Shown here: in pieces, positions 35,743-43,589 of the stretch
Position numbering within the stretch: the first letter of the stretch is position 1
Layout: every line of letters starts with the position of its first letter
NCBI RefSeq assembly: GCF_902859935.1
Contig: NZ_CADIKI010000014.1
Span: forward strand, 1 to 64,000
From: Paraburkholderia fynbosensis
GTDB taxonomy: Bacteria > Pseudomonadota > Gammaproteobacteria > Burkholderiales > Burkholderiaceae
Direction: 5' to 3'
DNA: 64,000 nt
Notes under the pieces: model-generated
Database searches by the model: none
Told to the model about the DNA's origin: nothing
What the model saw: only the letters and a program-made list of their open reading frames with translations
Made by a program: the position numbers and the translations under genes

Positions 35743-37392
35743 ATGGCCGTGATCCGTTCCGAACGTCCTCTCGACTGGTCTCAGGTGGCGGCAGTCGCCG
35801 CCGGCGAGCCGCTCGAGCTTTGCGGCGATGCCCGCGCGCGCATGATGGCGGCGCGTGTGCTCGTCGAGCAGATCGTCGCGCGCGGGATTCGCGCGTATGG
35901 CGTGAATACCGGCGTGGGCGCGCTGTGCGACGTGATCGTGTCGCCGGCCGAGCAGCGCACGCTCTCGCGCAACATTCTGATGAGCCACGCGGTCGGCGTC
36001 GGCGCGCCGCTCGGGTCCGCCGAGACGCGCGCGATCATGGCCGCGGCCGTCAACAACTTCGCGCACGGACATTCGGGGATTCGCCTCGAAGTCGCGGAGC
36101 AACTGGTGGCCCTGCTCAACGCCGATTGCTTGCCCGAGGTGCCCGCCTTCGGCTCGGTCGGCTATCTGAGTCACATGGCGCATATCGCACTGGTCTGTAT
36201 CGGTGAGGGACATGTGCGTTATCGCGGCGAGCGGCTCAAGGGGCGCGACGCTTTGCAAATGCTCGGGCTCGAGCCGCTCGTGCTCGAAGCGAAGGAAGGG
36301 CTGAGCCTGATCAACGGCACGCCGTGCGTCACCGGCCTCGCGGCGCTGGCGATGGCGCGCGCCGCACGTCTGCTCGACTGGACCGACATGGTCGCTGCGA
36401 TGAGCTTCGAGAATCTGCGCGGGCAGCTCGCGGCCTTCGACGAAGATTCGCTCGCGCTGCGCATTTCCGCCGGCCTCAATCTGGTCGGCGAGCGGATGCG
36501 CATCACGCTCGCCGACAGCGGCATTCTCGCGACGGTGGCCGGTCAACGTACGCAAGACCCGCTGAGCATGCGGACCATCCCACACGTGCACGGCGCCGCG
36601 CGCGACGTGCTGGCCGCAACCGCCGACGTGGTCAATCGCGAACTCGCATCGATCACCGACAACCCGATCGTCGCCGGCACACCGGACGCGCCGCGTGTCT
36701 ATTCGCAGGCGCATGCGGTGGGCGCGTCGATCGCGCTGGCCATGGACAGCCTCGCCACCGCGATCGCCCAGGTCGCCGCGATGGCCGAGCGGCGCCTCGA
36801 CCGTCTCGTCAATCCGCTCGTCAGCGGCTTGCCGGCGTTTCTCGCGCAGCCGGGCGGCACCTGTTCGGGCTTCATGATCGCGCAGTACACGGCGGCCTCG
36901 CTCGTGGCGCAAAACCGGCGCCTCGCGATGCCCGCGAGCCTCGACGGCGGCATCACGTCCGGGCTGCAGGAGGATCACCTGTGCCACGCCACGCCTGCCG
37001 CGCTCAAGGCACTGGAAATCATCGACAACGCCGGGCGCATCGTCGCGATCGAATTGCTGGCGGCGGCGCAAGCCTACGATCTGCAAAGTATCGAGGCGCC
37101 GCGCGCGCCGCATACCGAAGCGCTGCGGCAACGCGTGCGGTGCGTCGTGCCGACCTATCGCGACGACCGCCCGCTCGCCGACGACATGAGCGTCGCGTTC
37201 CGGATGATCGCCGACGAGGCGCCGCCGCCGTTGCCGAACCCCGGTAGCATTGGACCCCGGCCGGCCATTTCCGTCGACGGTGCGCAGCAGTTCGCGCGCG
37301 TGCCGGTGACGAATCTGGCGGCTGCGGGCAAGGTCCGTGCAGCCGCGAGCGCCGCGGTCAATGACGGGCACGCCGCCGCCCACATGGCATGA
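35743..37392 (+). CDS. histidine-ammonia-lyase-fold protein lacking the MIO tripeptide
   Basis: Aromatic amino-acid lyase superfamily member of 549 residues. Conserved: the tyrosine loop (RAYGVNTGVGAL), SHAVGVGAPL, LINGTPCVTGLAALA, TQDPLSMRTIPHVHGA, ITDNPIV and GLQEDHLCHATPAA. At the cofactor site, canonical enzymes read GSVGASGDLAPL, where Ala-Ser-Gly cyclises to the electrophilic MIO. Here residues 137-143 read GSVGYLS and the Ala-Ser-Gly is deleted, so MIO cannot form. The usual GGNFHG segment is also altered (SQAHAVGAS). The gene should therefore not be named hutH. Ergothionase is the known MIO-free lyase of this fold, acting where trimethylamine is already a good leaving group; the substrate here is unproven. 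The TTG at 35722 is an alternative start. It lies between the importer genes and a HutC-type regulator. Confidence 0.85.
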   Translation: MAVIRSERPLDWSQVAAVAAGEPLELCGDARARMMAARVLVEQIVARGIRAYGVNTGVGALCDVIVSPAEQRTLSRNILMSHAVGVGAPLGSAETRAIMAAAVNNFAHGHSGIRLEVAEQLVALLNADCLPEVPAFGSVGYLSHMAHIALVCIGEGHVRYRGERLKGRDALQMLGLEPLVLEAKEGLSLINGTPCVTGLAALAMARAARLLDWTDMVAAMSFENLRGQLAAFDEDSLALRISAGLNLVGERMRITLADSGILATVAGQRTQDPLSMRTIPHVHGAARDVLAATADVVNRELASITDNPIVAGTPDAPRVYSQAHAVGASIALAMDSLATAIAQVAAMAERRLDRLVNPLVSGLPAFLAQPGGTCSGFMIAQYTAASLVAQNRRLAMPASLDGGITSGLQEDHLCHATPAALKALEIIDNAGRIVAIELLAAAQAYDLQSIEAPRAPHTEALRQRVRCVVPTYRDDRPLADDMSVAFRMIADEAPPPLPNPGSIGPRPAISVDGAQQFARVPVTNLAAAGKVRAAASAAVNDGHAAAHMA

Positions 37393-37483
37393 TGGACAAC
37401 AATGCCGGTGAGCGGGCTGACCCGCCGGCGAACCGGCTTCGGTGCACAACCCTGTACCACCGCGTACTACCCACGAGGTCGGA

Positions 37484-38272
37484 GTGAACACAACGACAAA
37501 CGCGCAAACCGCACCGAACGCACCCGCCGCGCCGGGCGCCCAGACGCAGAACCACGGCGAGCGCCACCGCGAGATGCCGGTCAGGGCGATGCCAGCCTAT
37601 GAGCAGATCAAGCGCTATGTGATCAAACGCATCAGCGAAGGCGACTGGAAGCCAAACGGACTGATCCCATCGGAAATGGAGCTGGTCAAGGAGTTCGGCG
37701 TCGCACGCATGACGGTGTCGCGCGCGCTGCGCGAACTGACCGCCGAGCGCGTGCTCACGCGCGTGCAAGGCTCCGGCACGTTCGTCGCGCCGCAGCGTTA
37801 TGAATCGACGGTGCTGGAAATCCGCAATATCGCCGACGAAATCGCCGCGCGCGGCCATCGTCACGCGGCGCGCGTGCTCACGCTCGAACCAAGCGACGAT
37901 CCTCAGGCGCTCGAAGCGCTCGGACTCGCGAGCGGCCCGGCGTTTCACTCGTGCATCGTGCACAGCGAGGAAGGCGAGCCGATCCAGTACGAGGACCGCT
38001 ACGTCAATCCGCAAGTATTCCCCGAGTATTTGCAGCAGGACTTCACGGTCGAAACGCCGAATCATTACATGGTCCGGCTCGCGCCGATCCAGCGCGCGGA
38101 GTTTCGCATCTACGCGCAGAAGCCCGACGCCCATGTGCGCCGGCATCTGGCGATGGATATCGGCGAGCCGTGCTTGCAGCTCTGGCGTCGCACGTGGGTC
38201 GGCGACGACGTGGCGACGTCGGTGCGCTTATGGCATCCGGCGTCGCGCTTTCATCTGGCGGGCAACGTCTAG
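37484..38272 (+). CDS. HutC-type GntR regulator (UTRA domain)
   Basis: Regulator of 262 residues. After a polar Ala/Thr/Gln N terminus of about 35 residues, the winged helix runs from PAYEQIKRYVIKRISEGDWK to RMTVSRALRELTAERVLTRV. The UTRA effector domain follows, with HSEEGEPIQYEDRYVNPQVF and ENP-like contacts typical of HutC, the urocanate-responsive repressor. GTG 37484 has GAGG nearby; an inner ATG at 37574 would still keep the whole HTH. It is the last gene of the first importer operon and convergent with a second HutC-type gene. Confidence 0.85.
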   Translation: MNTTTNAQTAPNAPAAPGAQTQNHGERHREMPVRAMPAYEQIKRYVIKRISEGDWKPNGLIPSEMELVKEFGVARMTVSRALRELTAERVLTRVQGSGTFVAPQRYESTVLEIRNIADEIAARGHRHAARVLTLEPSDDPQALEALGLASGPAFHSCIVHSEEGEPIQYEDRYVNPQVFPEYLQQDFTVETPNHYMVRLAPIQRAEFRIYAQKPDAHVRRHLAMDIGEPCLQLWRRTWVGDDVATSVRLWHPASRFHLAGNV

Positions 38273-38313
38273 CGCGGTTTCATAAAGGCATCGGGGCGAC
38301 AGCGTGAGGGGCG

Positions 38314-39117
38314 TCAGCCCTGGCGCTGCGACATGTCCGGCGAAAAGCGGCAACCCAGCCGATAACGCGAGCCCGGATGCACGAAGCGCGCGAACGTCAC
38401 CGCCACGCCGCTTGTCCACGTGCGGCGCATCAGCGTGAGGCAGGGCTCTTCCACGCGAATTTCCAGCAGATCGGCTTCGGCGCGCGTCGGCAGCGCCGCG
38501 TCGACGACATGCTCGACGTCGTGCGCGGGCACGATTTCGAGCAGATACTCCGACGGCCTCAGCGCCGAGAAATCCTGTTGTAAAAAGTCCGGCGCGATTG
38601 CCGGATTCACATAGCGGTCTTCCAACTGCACGGGCAGGCCGTTCTCCCGATGCACACAGGTCACGTGAAACACCGAGGCGCCAGGCGCGAGTCCCAATGC
38701 GTTCGACACGCTCACCGACGCCGTCTCGCGTTGCGACAGCACCGTATCGCAACGGTATTCGTGTCCACGCGAGCGAATCTCGTCGCCGATATGCGCGATC
38801 ATCAGCAGCGTGGATTGCGGTTTGCTTTGCGCGACGAAGGTGCCGACGCCCGAGACACGCGTGACGAGCCCCGCGTCGGCCAGTTCGCGCAGCGCGCGAT
38901 TGACCGTCATACGCGACACGCCGAGCGTCGCGACGAGATCCAGTTCCGATGGCAAACGGTCGCCCGCCTGGCGCGCGCCCGATTCGATGATCTGGCGGAT
39001 GTGGTGCTTGACCTGTTCGTAGCGCGCGGCTGGTATCTCGTCGGCGGCGCGCGCGGTTTTCAGCGCCGCCGCGGCAAGCGGTTTGTCGTGAGCCTTGCTG
39101 CGAACCGTGGAGGTCAT
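38314..39117 (-). CDS. second HutC-type GntR regulator (UTRA domain)
   Basis: Regulator of 267 residues, clearly related to the preceding one: RYEQVKHHIRQIIESGARQA, RMTVNRALRELADAGLVTRV in the HTH, and HRENGLPVQLEDRYVNPAIA in the UTRA domain. The two genes end 41 bp apart, tail to tail. This one is the last gene of the minus-strand importer operon (42311 to 38314). It is the natural candidate to bind the two GTATATAC sites upstream of that operon. Confidence 0.88.
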   Translation of the reverse strand: MTSTVRSKAHDKPLAAAALKTARAADEIPAARYEQVKHHIRQIIESGARQAGDRLPSELDLVATLGVSRMTVNRALRELADAGLVTRVSGVGTFVAQSKPQSTLLMIAHIGDEIRSRGHEYRCDTVLSQRETASVSVSNALGLAPGASVFHVTCVHRENGLPVQLEDRYVNPAIAPDFLQQDFSALRPSEYLLEIVPAHDVEHVVDAALPTRAEADLLEIRVEEPCLTLMRRTWTSGVAVTFARFVHPGSRYRLGCRFSPDMSQRQG

Positions 39118-39179
39118 CGGCGGCGCTCGCTAGCGGTTGGGTGACGCGGGCGTGGGCACGGGTGGAGGGCGGCGCGGGT

Positions 39180-40049
39180 TCATAGCGGCGGCGCGTCGTC
39201 GGCTTCGCGCGTCCAGAACGCGTTGCGATCGAAGTAGTTTTGCAGGAATTGCCGCAGACGCGGCTGCCCGGCATCGTGGAACACGTCACGCGGTTTGCCT
39301 TGCACGGCGATGCGGCCCTGGTCGATGAACATGACCTTGTCCGCGACCTGCGCGGCAAACCCCATTTCGTGCGTGACGACCGCCATCGTCATGCCGTCGC
39401 GCGCGAGCTGTTTCATCACTTGCAGCACTTCGCCGACCAGCTCCGGATCGAGCGCCGAGGTCGGCTCGTCGAACAGCATGATGTGCGGCTCCATCGCGAG
39501 CGCTCGCGCTATCGCCACCCGTTGCTGCTGGCCGCCCGAGAGCTTCGCCGGATACGCGTCGCCCTTGTGCGCGAGGCCCACCGTGTCGAGCATCGCGTTG
39601 GCGCGGCGGCGCGCTTCGTCGCGTGACAGATGACGCACGCGCAGCAGGGCCTCCATCACATTGCCGAGCGCGCTCATGTGCGGCCACAGATTGAACTGCT
39701 GAAACACCATGCCGACGTTGCGCCGCACGCGATTGATTTCGCCCTGCGATGCGCGCACCCGCTTGCCGTTGCGCTCGCTATAGCCGAGCAGCTCGCCTTC
39801 GATGCGCACGTCGCCATGATCGTAAGTTTCGAGTGCGGCGAGGCAGCGCAACAGCGTGCTCTTGCCGGAGCCCGACGGGCCGATGATGCACACCACTTCG
39901 GAGCGCGCGATCTGCAGATCGACGCCGCGCAGCACCTCGACGTCGCCGAAGCGTTTGCGCAGATCGCGCACTTCGATCAGCGGTGCGCCAGGCACCGTGG
40001 CAATACCGGCGGCGGACGCGGAGGAGGGCATGTCGGCGATAGCGTTCAT
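39180..40049 (-). CDS. polar amino-acid ABC importer ATPase (second system)
   Basis: HisP/GlnQ-type ATPase of 289 residues. An N-terminal extension of about 24 Ala/Ser/Pro-rich residues precedes the domain. Walker A GPSGSGKST, Q-loop VFQQFNLW, signature LSGGQQQRVAIARAL, Walker B IMLFDEPTSALD and VTHEMGFA are intact. The C terminus extends about 15 residues past the usual end. Downstream of two permease genes in the same unit. Confidence 0.92.
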   Translation of the reverse strand: MNAIADMPSSASAAGIATVPGAPLIEVRDLRKRFGDVEVLRGVDLQIARSEVVCIIGPSGSGKSTLLRCLAALETYDHGDVRIEGELLGYSERNGKRVRASQGEINRVRRNVGMVFQQFNLWPHMSALGNVMEALLRVRHLSRDEARRRANAMLDTVGLAHKGDAYPAKLSGGQQQRVAIARALAMEPHIMLFDEPTSALDPELVGEVLQVMKQLARDGMTMAVVTHEMGFAAQVADKVMFIDQGRIAVQGKPRDVFHDAGQPRLRQFLQNYFDRNAFWTREADDAPPL

Positions 40050-40062
40050 AAGGGCTCCGGTT

Positions 40063-40725
40063 TCATGCGATGAAGCGTGCGATGCGGGTTTCGGCCCACA
40101 TGCCCGCGCGCGAGGTCAGCTCGACCAGCGCGAGGTAGCACACGCACAGCACCAGCAGCGTTTCGACGAAAGCAAAGGTAGCCGAGCCGATGCCGGTCAG
40201 CACGAAGGTCAACTCGGGCACCGTGACGATGGACAGCACCGCGGTCTCCTTGCTCAGCACGATGATCAGATTGGTCAGCGCCGGCACGATCAGCACCAGC
40301 ATTTGCGGCACCTGGATGCGCAACACGGCTTGCCAGCGCGTGAGGCCGAGACACGACGCCGCTTCGAGATGTCCCGGCGGAACGGACTGGAAGCCGGAGC
40401 GGAATGCTTCGGCAAAATACGCGCTGCCGTAGAAGCCGAGGCCCAACACCCCGGCTGTCATCGGTTCGAGCGTGAGGCCGATTGACGGGCCGCCGTAGTA
40501 CAGCAGAAACAGTTGCACGAGAAACGGCGTGCCGCGAAACAGTTCGATATAGATGCGCAGGGCGCCGCGCACCCAGCGTCCGCAGAACAGTTGCAGCACG
40601 GCGATCACAAACCCGATGACGAGGCCGATCGCGACGCCCGCGGCCCAGGTGCCGAGCGTCGTCGCGAGACCCGCCGCGATCGGCTGCAGGTTGTGCGTGA
40701 TGACGGTGGGGTCGAGCGTTTGCAT
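40063..40725 (-). CDS. polar amino-acid ABC importer permease (second system)
   Basis: HisQ/HisM-type permease of 220 residues with five helices. The contact loop is LEAASCLGLTRWQAVLRIQV, followed by PALTNLIIVLSKETAVLSIV. It is 13 bp upstream of the ATPase gene and 24 bp downstream of its partner permease, so a single transcript is likely. Confidence 0.9.
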   Translation of the reverse strand: MQTLDPTVITHNLQPIAAGLATTLGTWAAGVAIGLVIGFVIAVLQLFCGRWVRGALRIYIELFRGTPFLVQLFLLYYGGPSIGLTLEPMTAGVLGLGFYGSAYFAEAFRSGFQSVPPGHLEAASCLGLTRWQAVLRIQVPQMLVLIVPALTNLIIVLSKETAVLSIVTVPELTFVLTGIGSATFAFVETLLVLCVCYLALVELTSRAGMWAETRIARFIA

Positions 40726-40749
40726 GGCGTGGGTGGCGTAGGCGCGAAA

Positions 40750-41400
40750 TCAGGCGTGCTGCAAACGATATTCGGCGGTGTGCGCGACGAGCGCGAGCGC
40801 ACCGCAGATCACAAAGTAGATCAGCCCCGCCGCGAGATACGCTTCCAGTGGCCGGTACGTGCTGGCGGCGATGTTCTGCGCGGTGCGCGTCAACTCGGCC
40901 ACGCCGACCACCGAGATCAACGACGAGGCCTTGATCAGCAGCACCATTTCATTGACGAGCGACGGAAGGGTGAGACGGAATGCCTGCGGCACGAGGATGC
41001 GCCGCAGCATGTCGAACGGCGAGAGCCCGAGCATGCGTGCGGCTTCGAGATGACCGGGTGGAATGCTGAGAAAACCGCCGCGCAATATCTCGGCGATATA
41101 TGACGCGGAACATAGCGACACCGCGCTGATCGCCGCGACGACCGGCGATACGTTGATGCCCGCGAACGGCAGCAGGTAGTACACGAGCAGCAACTGCACG
41201 AGCATCGGCACGCCGCGAAAGAAGAACACGTAAGCGCCGCCGACCATGCGCGCCGCGCGCTTCGGCGAGAGCCGCGCCGCGCACACGCCGATCCCGACGA
41301 AGAAGCCGATCACGAGCCCCGTCAGCGAAATGCCGATGGTGGCGAGCGCCGCGTGCAGCAGCAATGGCAAGCCCTGAACGAAGACGGTCGTGCTGAACAT
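40750..41400 (-). CDS. polar amino-acid ABC importer permease (second system)
   Basis: Permease of 216 residues with the contact loop LEAARMLGLSPFDMLRRILV and family segment LPSLVNEMVLLIKASSLISV. Forms the channel with the 40063-40725 product. It follows the binding-protein gene by 83 bp. Confidence 0.9.
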   Translation of the reverse strand: MFSTTVFVQGLPLLLHAALATIGISLTGLVIGFFVGIGVCAARLSPKRAARMVGGAYVFFFRGVPMLVQLLLVYYLLPFAGINVSPVVAAISAVSLCSASYIAEILRGGFLSIPPGHLEAARMLGLSPFDMLRRILVPQAFRLTLPSLVNEMVLLIKASSLISVVGVAELTRTAQNIAASTYRPLEAYLAAGLIYFVICGALALVAHTAEYRLQHA

Positions 41401-41483
41401 AGGCGGAGCACTCGCTGGAACGATGGAGGGCGATGCGACGCGCCGCGGCGCACATCGTGTGCGTCAAACGCCGCGTGAGGCGA

Positions 41484-42311
41484 TCAATAGTTCGGAACGG
41501 GCATCGTGGTCGGCGCGTCCATCGCGACGCCGAACCATTTCTTCTGCAAGGCCGCGAGGCGCCCGTCGTTGTGCATCTTCACGAGCGCGGCGTTGAATGC
41601 GTCGGCGAGCGGCTTGCTGTCCGCGTCCTTGCGCAGCGCGTAAGCGAAGTACACCTTCGCGCCGAACGGCGGCTGCACGACGGCGAACGTCTCCGGGCGC
41701 TGCTTGGCCACGTACGCGATGTTGGTCATCGAGTTCGCGACCGCCGCGATGCGGCCAGCGGCGAGGTCGGCGTAAGCCTGGTTGTTGTCGACGTATTCGC
41801 GGATTTCAGGCGGCTTCGGCAAGGTGGCCACGTAGGCCTTCAATTGATCGAGCTGCGCCGAACCCTTGCCCGCGCCGACAGTCTTGCCCGCGATATCCGC
41901 CGATTGCTTGAGCGATGAATCGCTCGCGCGTTTGAGCAGCGCGTCGGTGGCGTCCGCGACCGGCAGCGTGTACGTGTAGCGTTCCATGCGCGCCTTCGTG
42001 ACCGTCAACGGGCCGCCCACCATGTCGAATTTGCCCGCTTCGAGACCCGGCAGCACGCTCGGCCAGGGCAGGTCGATGAAGCGGACCTTCACGCCCATTT
42101 CCTTGCCGACCTCGGCGAACAGGTCCTTGTTGAAACCCGCTTGCTGACCGTTTTCGAGGAAGTCGAACGGCGCGAACTGCATCTCGGTGCCGACCACCAG
42201 TTCGCCGGCTTTCTTCACTTTGGCGAGCTGGTCTTCCGCGTGGGCGGTGACGCTTGCCGCGCACAACGCGACCATGACAAGACGACACTTCCAGCCTGCA
42301 AGGATACTCAT
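41484..42311 (-). CDS. polar amino-acid ABC importer, binding protein (second system)
   Basis: Family-3 periplasmic binding protein of 275 residues, with a signal peptide ending at TAHAED. Signatures: LVVGTEMQFAPFDFLENGQQ, DLPWPSVLPGLEAGKFDMVG and PLTVTKARMERYTYTLPV. It is only distantly similar to the first system's binding protein, so the two importers probably take related but different compounds. GGAGA before the ATG at 42311 fixes the start. First gene of the minus-strand operon; two GTATATAC palindromes lie between it and the divergent oxygenase gene. Confidence 0.9.
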   Translation of the reverse strand: MSILAGWKCRLVMVALCAASVTAHAEDQLAKVKKAGELVVGTEMQFAPFDFLENGQQAGFNKDLFAEVGKEMGVKVRFIDLPWPSVLPGLEAGKFDMVGGPLTVTKARMERYTYTLPVADATDALLKRASDSSLKQSADIAGKTVGAGKGSAQLDQLKAYVATLPKPPEIREYVDNNQAYADLAAGRIAAVANSMTNIAYVAKQRPETFAVVQPPFGAKVYFAYALRKDADSKPLADAFNAALVKMHNDGRLAALQKKWFGVAMDAPTTMPVPNY

Positions 42312-42388
42312 GGGATTCTCCGGTTGGCAAAGCGGTGTCGCGCGAAAGTGGTGCGTTCGTCGGGATTCGGCGCGCGTCATGCGAGGCA

Positions 42389-42396
42389 GTATATAC
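42389..42396. promoter_or_regulatory. GTATATAC operator-like palindrome 1
   Basis: GTATATAC within GGCAGTATATACCGCG. It matches the core of HutC/GntR operators and pairs with an oppositely oriented copy 99 bp away (42488-42495). It lies 78 bp upstream of the second binding-protein gene. Confidence 0.6.
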
Positions 42397-42487
42397 CGCG
42401 TTTTTCGCGCAAAATAAATAAACGTTCGGCTAGAGAAAAGCCCTGATATGAAGGGCTGAAATGCAGCTTGCCGGTACGCTTTTGGCG

Positions 42488-42495
42488 GTATATAC
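42488..42495. promoter_or_regulatory. GTATATAC operator-like palindrome 2
   Basis: GTATATAC within GGCGGTATATACAACGG. The reverse strand reads TTGTATATACCGCC, so its CCGC flank mirrors that of the first copy. It is 105 bp upstream of the oxygenase start. The two sites bracket the divergent promoter region. Confidence 0.6.
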
Positions 42496-42599
42496 AACGG
42501 CAATGCAGTGGGCGCGCGAATGCTTTGGCGCGCTTGCGGCGCGGCGCTTCATGCGCGTGTTTCATCAGTCGATTCAACCGGCCTCCAGGGAGCAACGCG

Positions 42600-43589
42600 A
42601 TGCCCGTCACCCGCATTCCGATCATCGATTTCGCCGGCGTGCGCGCGGGCGACCCGCAGGCCTTGCAGCGCGTTGCGGCGCAAATCCATGAAGCGTGCAC
42701 GACGATCGGCTTCTTCTACATCGTCAATCACGGCGTGCCGCAAGCGTCGATCGACGCCGCCGCCGCCGCGGCGCGCCGGTTCTTCGCGTTTTCACCGGAG
42801 ATCAAGCGGCGCGCGGCCGTCAATCATCGGCATCGCGGCTTCAATGCGCTCGGCGATGCCACCATGTATCAGGCGAAGCGGCCCGACTACAAGGAGTTCT
42901 TCAGCATCGGCCTGGAGTTGCCCGAAGACGATCCCGACGTGCTCGCGGGCCAGGCGCTGCGCGGGCCGAACAACTGGCCGGACTTCATGCCGGAGCTACG
43001 TCCCGCACTGTATGGCTACTATGAAGCGGTAGCGGCGTGCGGCGCCGATCTGCTGCGCGCGGTGGCGGTGAGCCTCGGCGTCGACGAAAATTTCTTCGCG
43101 CCGCGTTATACGAAACGGATGCAGCGCACGCAGATGGTCTACTATCCGCCGCAGCCTCCTCAGTCGGACGAAGATCAGTTCGGGGTCGCGCCGCATACCG
43201 ACTATGGCTGCATCACGTTGCTATGGCAGGATCAGGTGGGTGGCCTCCAGGTGCGCGAGATCGCCAACGACACATGGGTCGAGGCGCCGCCGGTTGAAGG
43301 CAGCTTCGTCGTGAACGTCGGCGATCTGCTTGCGCGCTGGACCAACGACCGCTTTCGCTCCACACTGCATCGCGTGATCAATGCGTCGGGGCGCGAGCGC
43401 TATTCGATCGCCACGTTCTATGATCCGACCTACGGCGCGACGGTCGATCCGCGCGAGCTTGGCGCGAGCGACGCCGAACTCAAGTATCAGCCGGTCGCCG
43501 CAGGCGACTATATCCTCGGGCGCATCAACGATTCGATGGGCTATCGGAAGAAACACGCTGTTCAAGGAACGCAAGGAACCCCTACATGA
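42600..43589 (+). CDS. isopenicillin-N-synthase-family 2-oxoglutarate/Fe(II) oxygenase
   Basis: Non-haem iron oxygenase of 329 residues. An N-terminal DIOX_N domain (IPIIDFAGVRAGDPQALQRV, GFFYIVNHGVP) precedes the double-stranded beta-helix with iron ligands H199 and D201 (APHTDYGCITLL) and H257 (STLHRVIN). R267 and S269 (RERYSIA) form the 2-oxoglutarate-binding RxS motif. Family members hydroxylate or oxidise amino-acid-like substrates. AGGGAG precedes ATG 42600. ATGA overlap with the FAD oxidase gene indicates coupled translation, hence a shared pathway. Confidence 0.9.
   Translation: MPVTRIPIIDFAGVRAGDPQALQRVAAQIHEACTTIGFFYIVNHGVPQASIDAAAAAARRFFAFSPEIKRRAAVNHRHRGFNALGDATMYQAKRPDYKEFFSIGLELPEDDPDVLAGQALRGPNNWPDFMPELRPALYGYYEAVAACGADLLRAVAVSLGVDENFFAPRYTKRMQRTQMVYYPPQPPQSDEDQFGVAPHTDYGCITLLWQDQVGGLQVREIANDTWVEAPPVEGSFVVNVGDLLARWTNDRFRSTLHRVINASGRERYSIATFYDPTYGATVDPRELGASDAELKYQPVAAGDYILGRINDSMGYRKKHAVQGTQGTPT

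Noticed and set aside
35743..37392. Naming the lyase-fold gene hutH
   Set aside because: The MIO tripeptide is deleted and no other hut catabolic gene is present, so histidine ammonia-lyase activity cannot be assumed.
35743..37392. Naming the lyase-fold gene ergothionase outright
   Set aside because: Lack of MIO is shared with ergothionase, but no thiourocanate hydratase or later pathway gene is nearby and active-site residues cannot be compared here.
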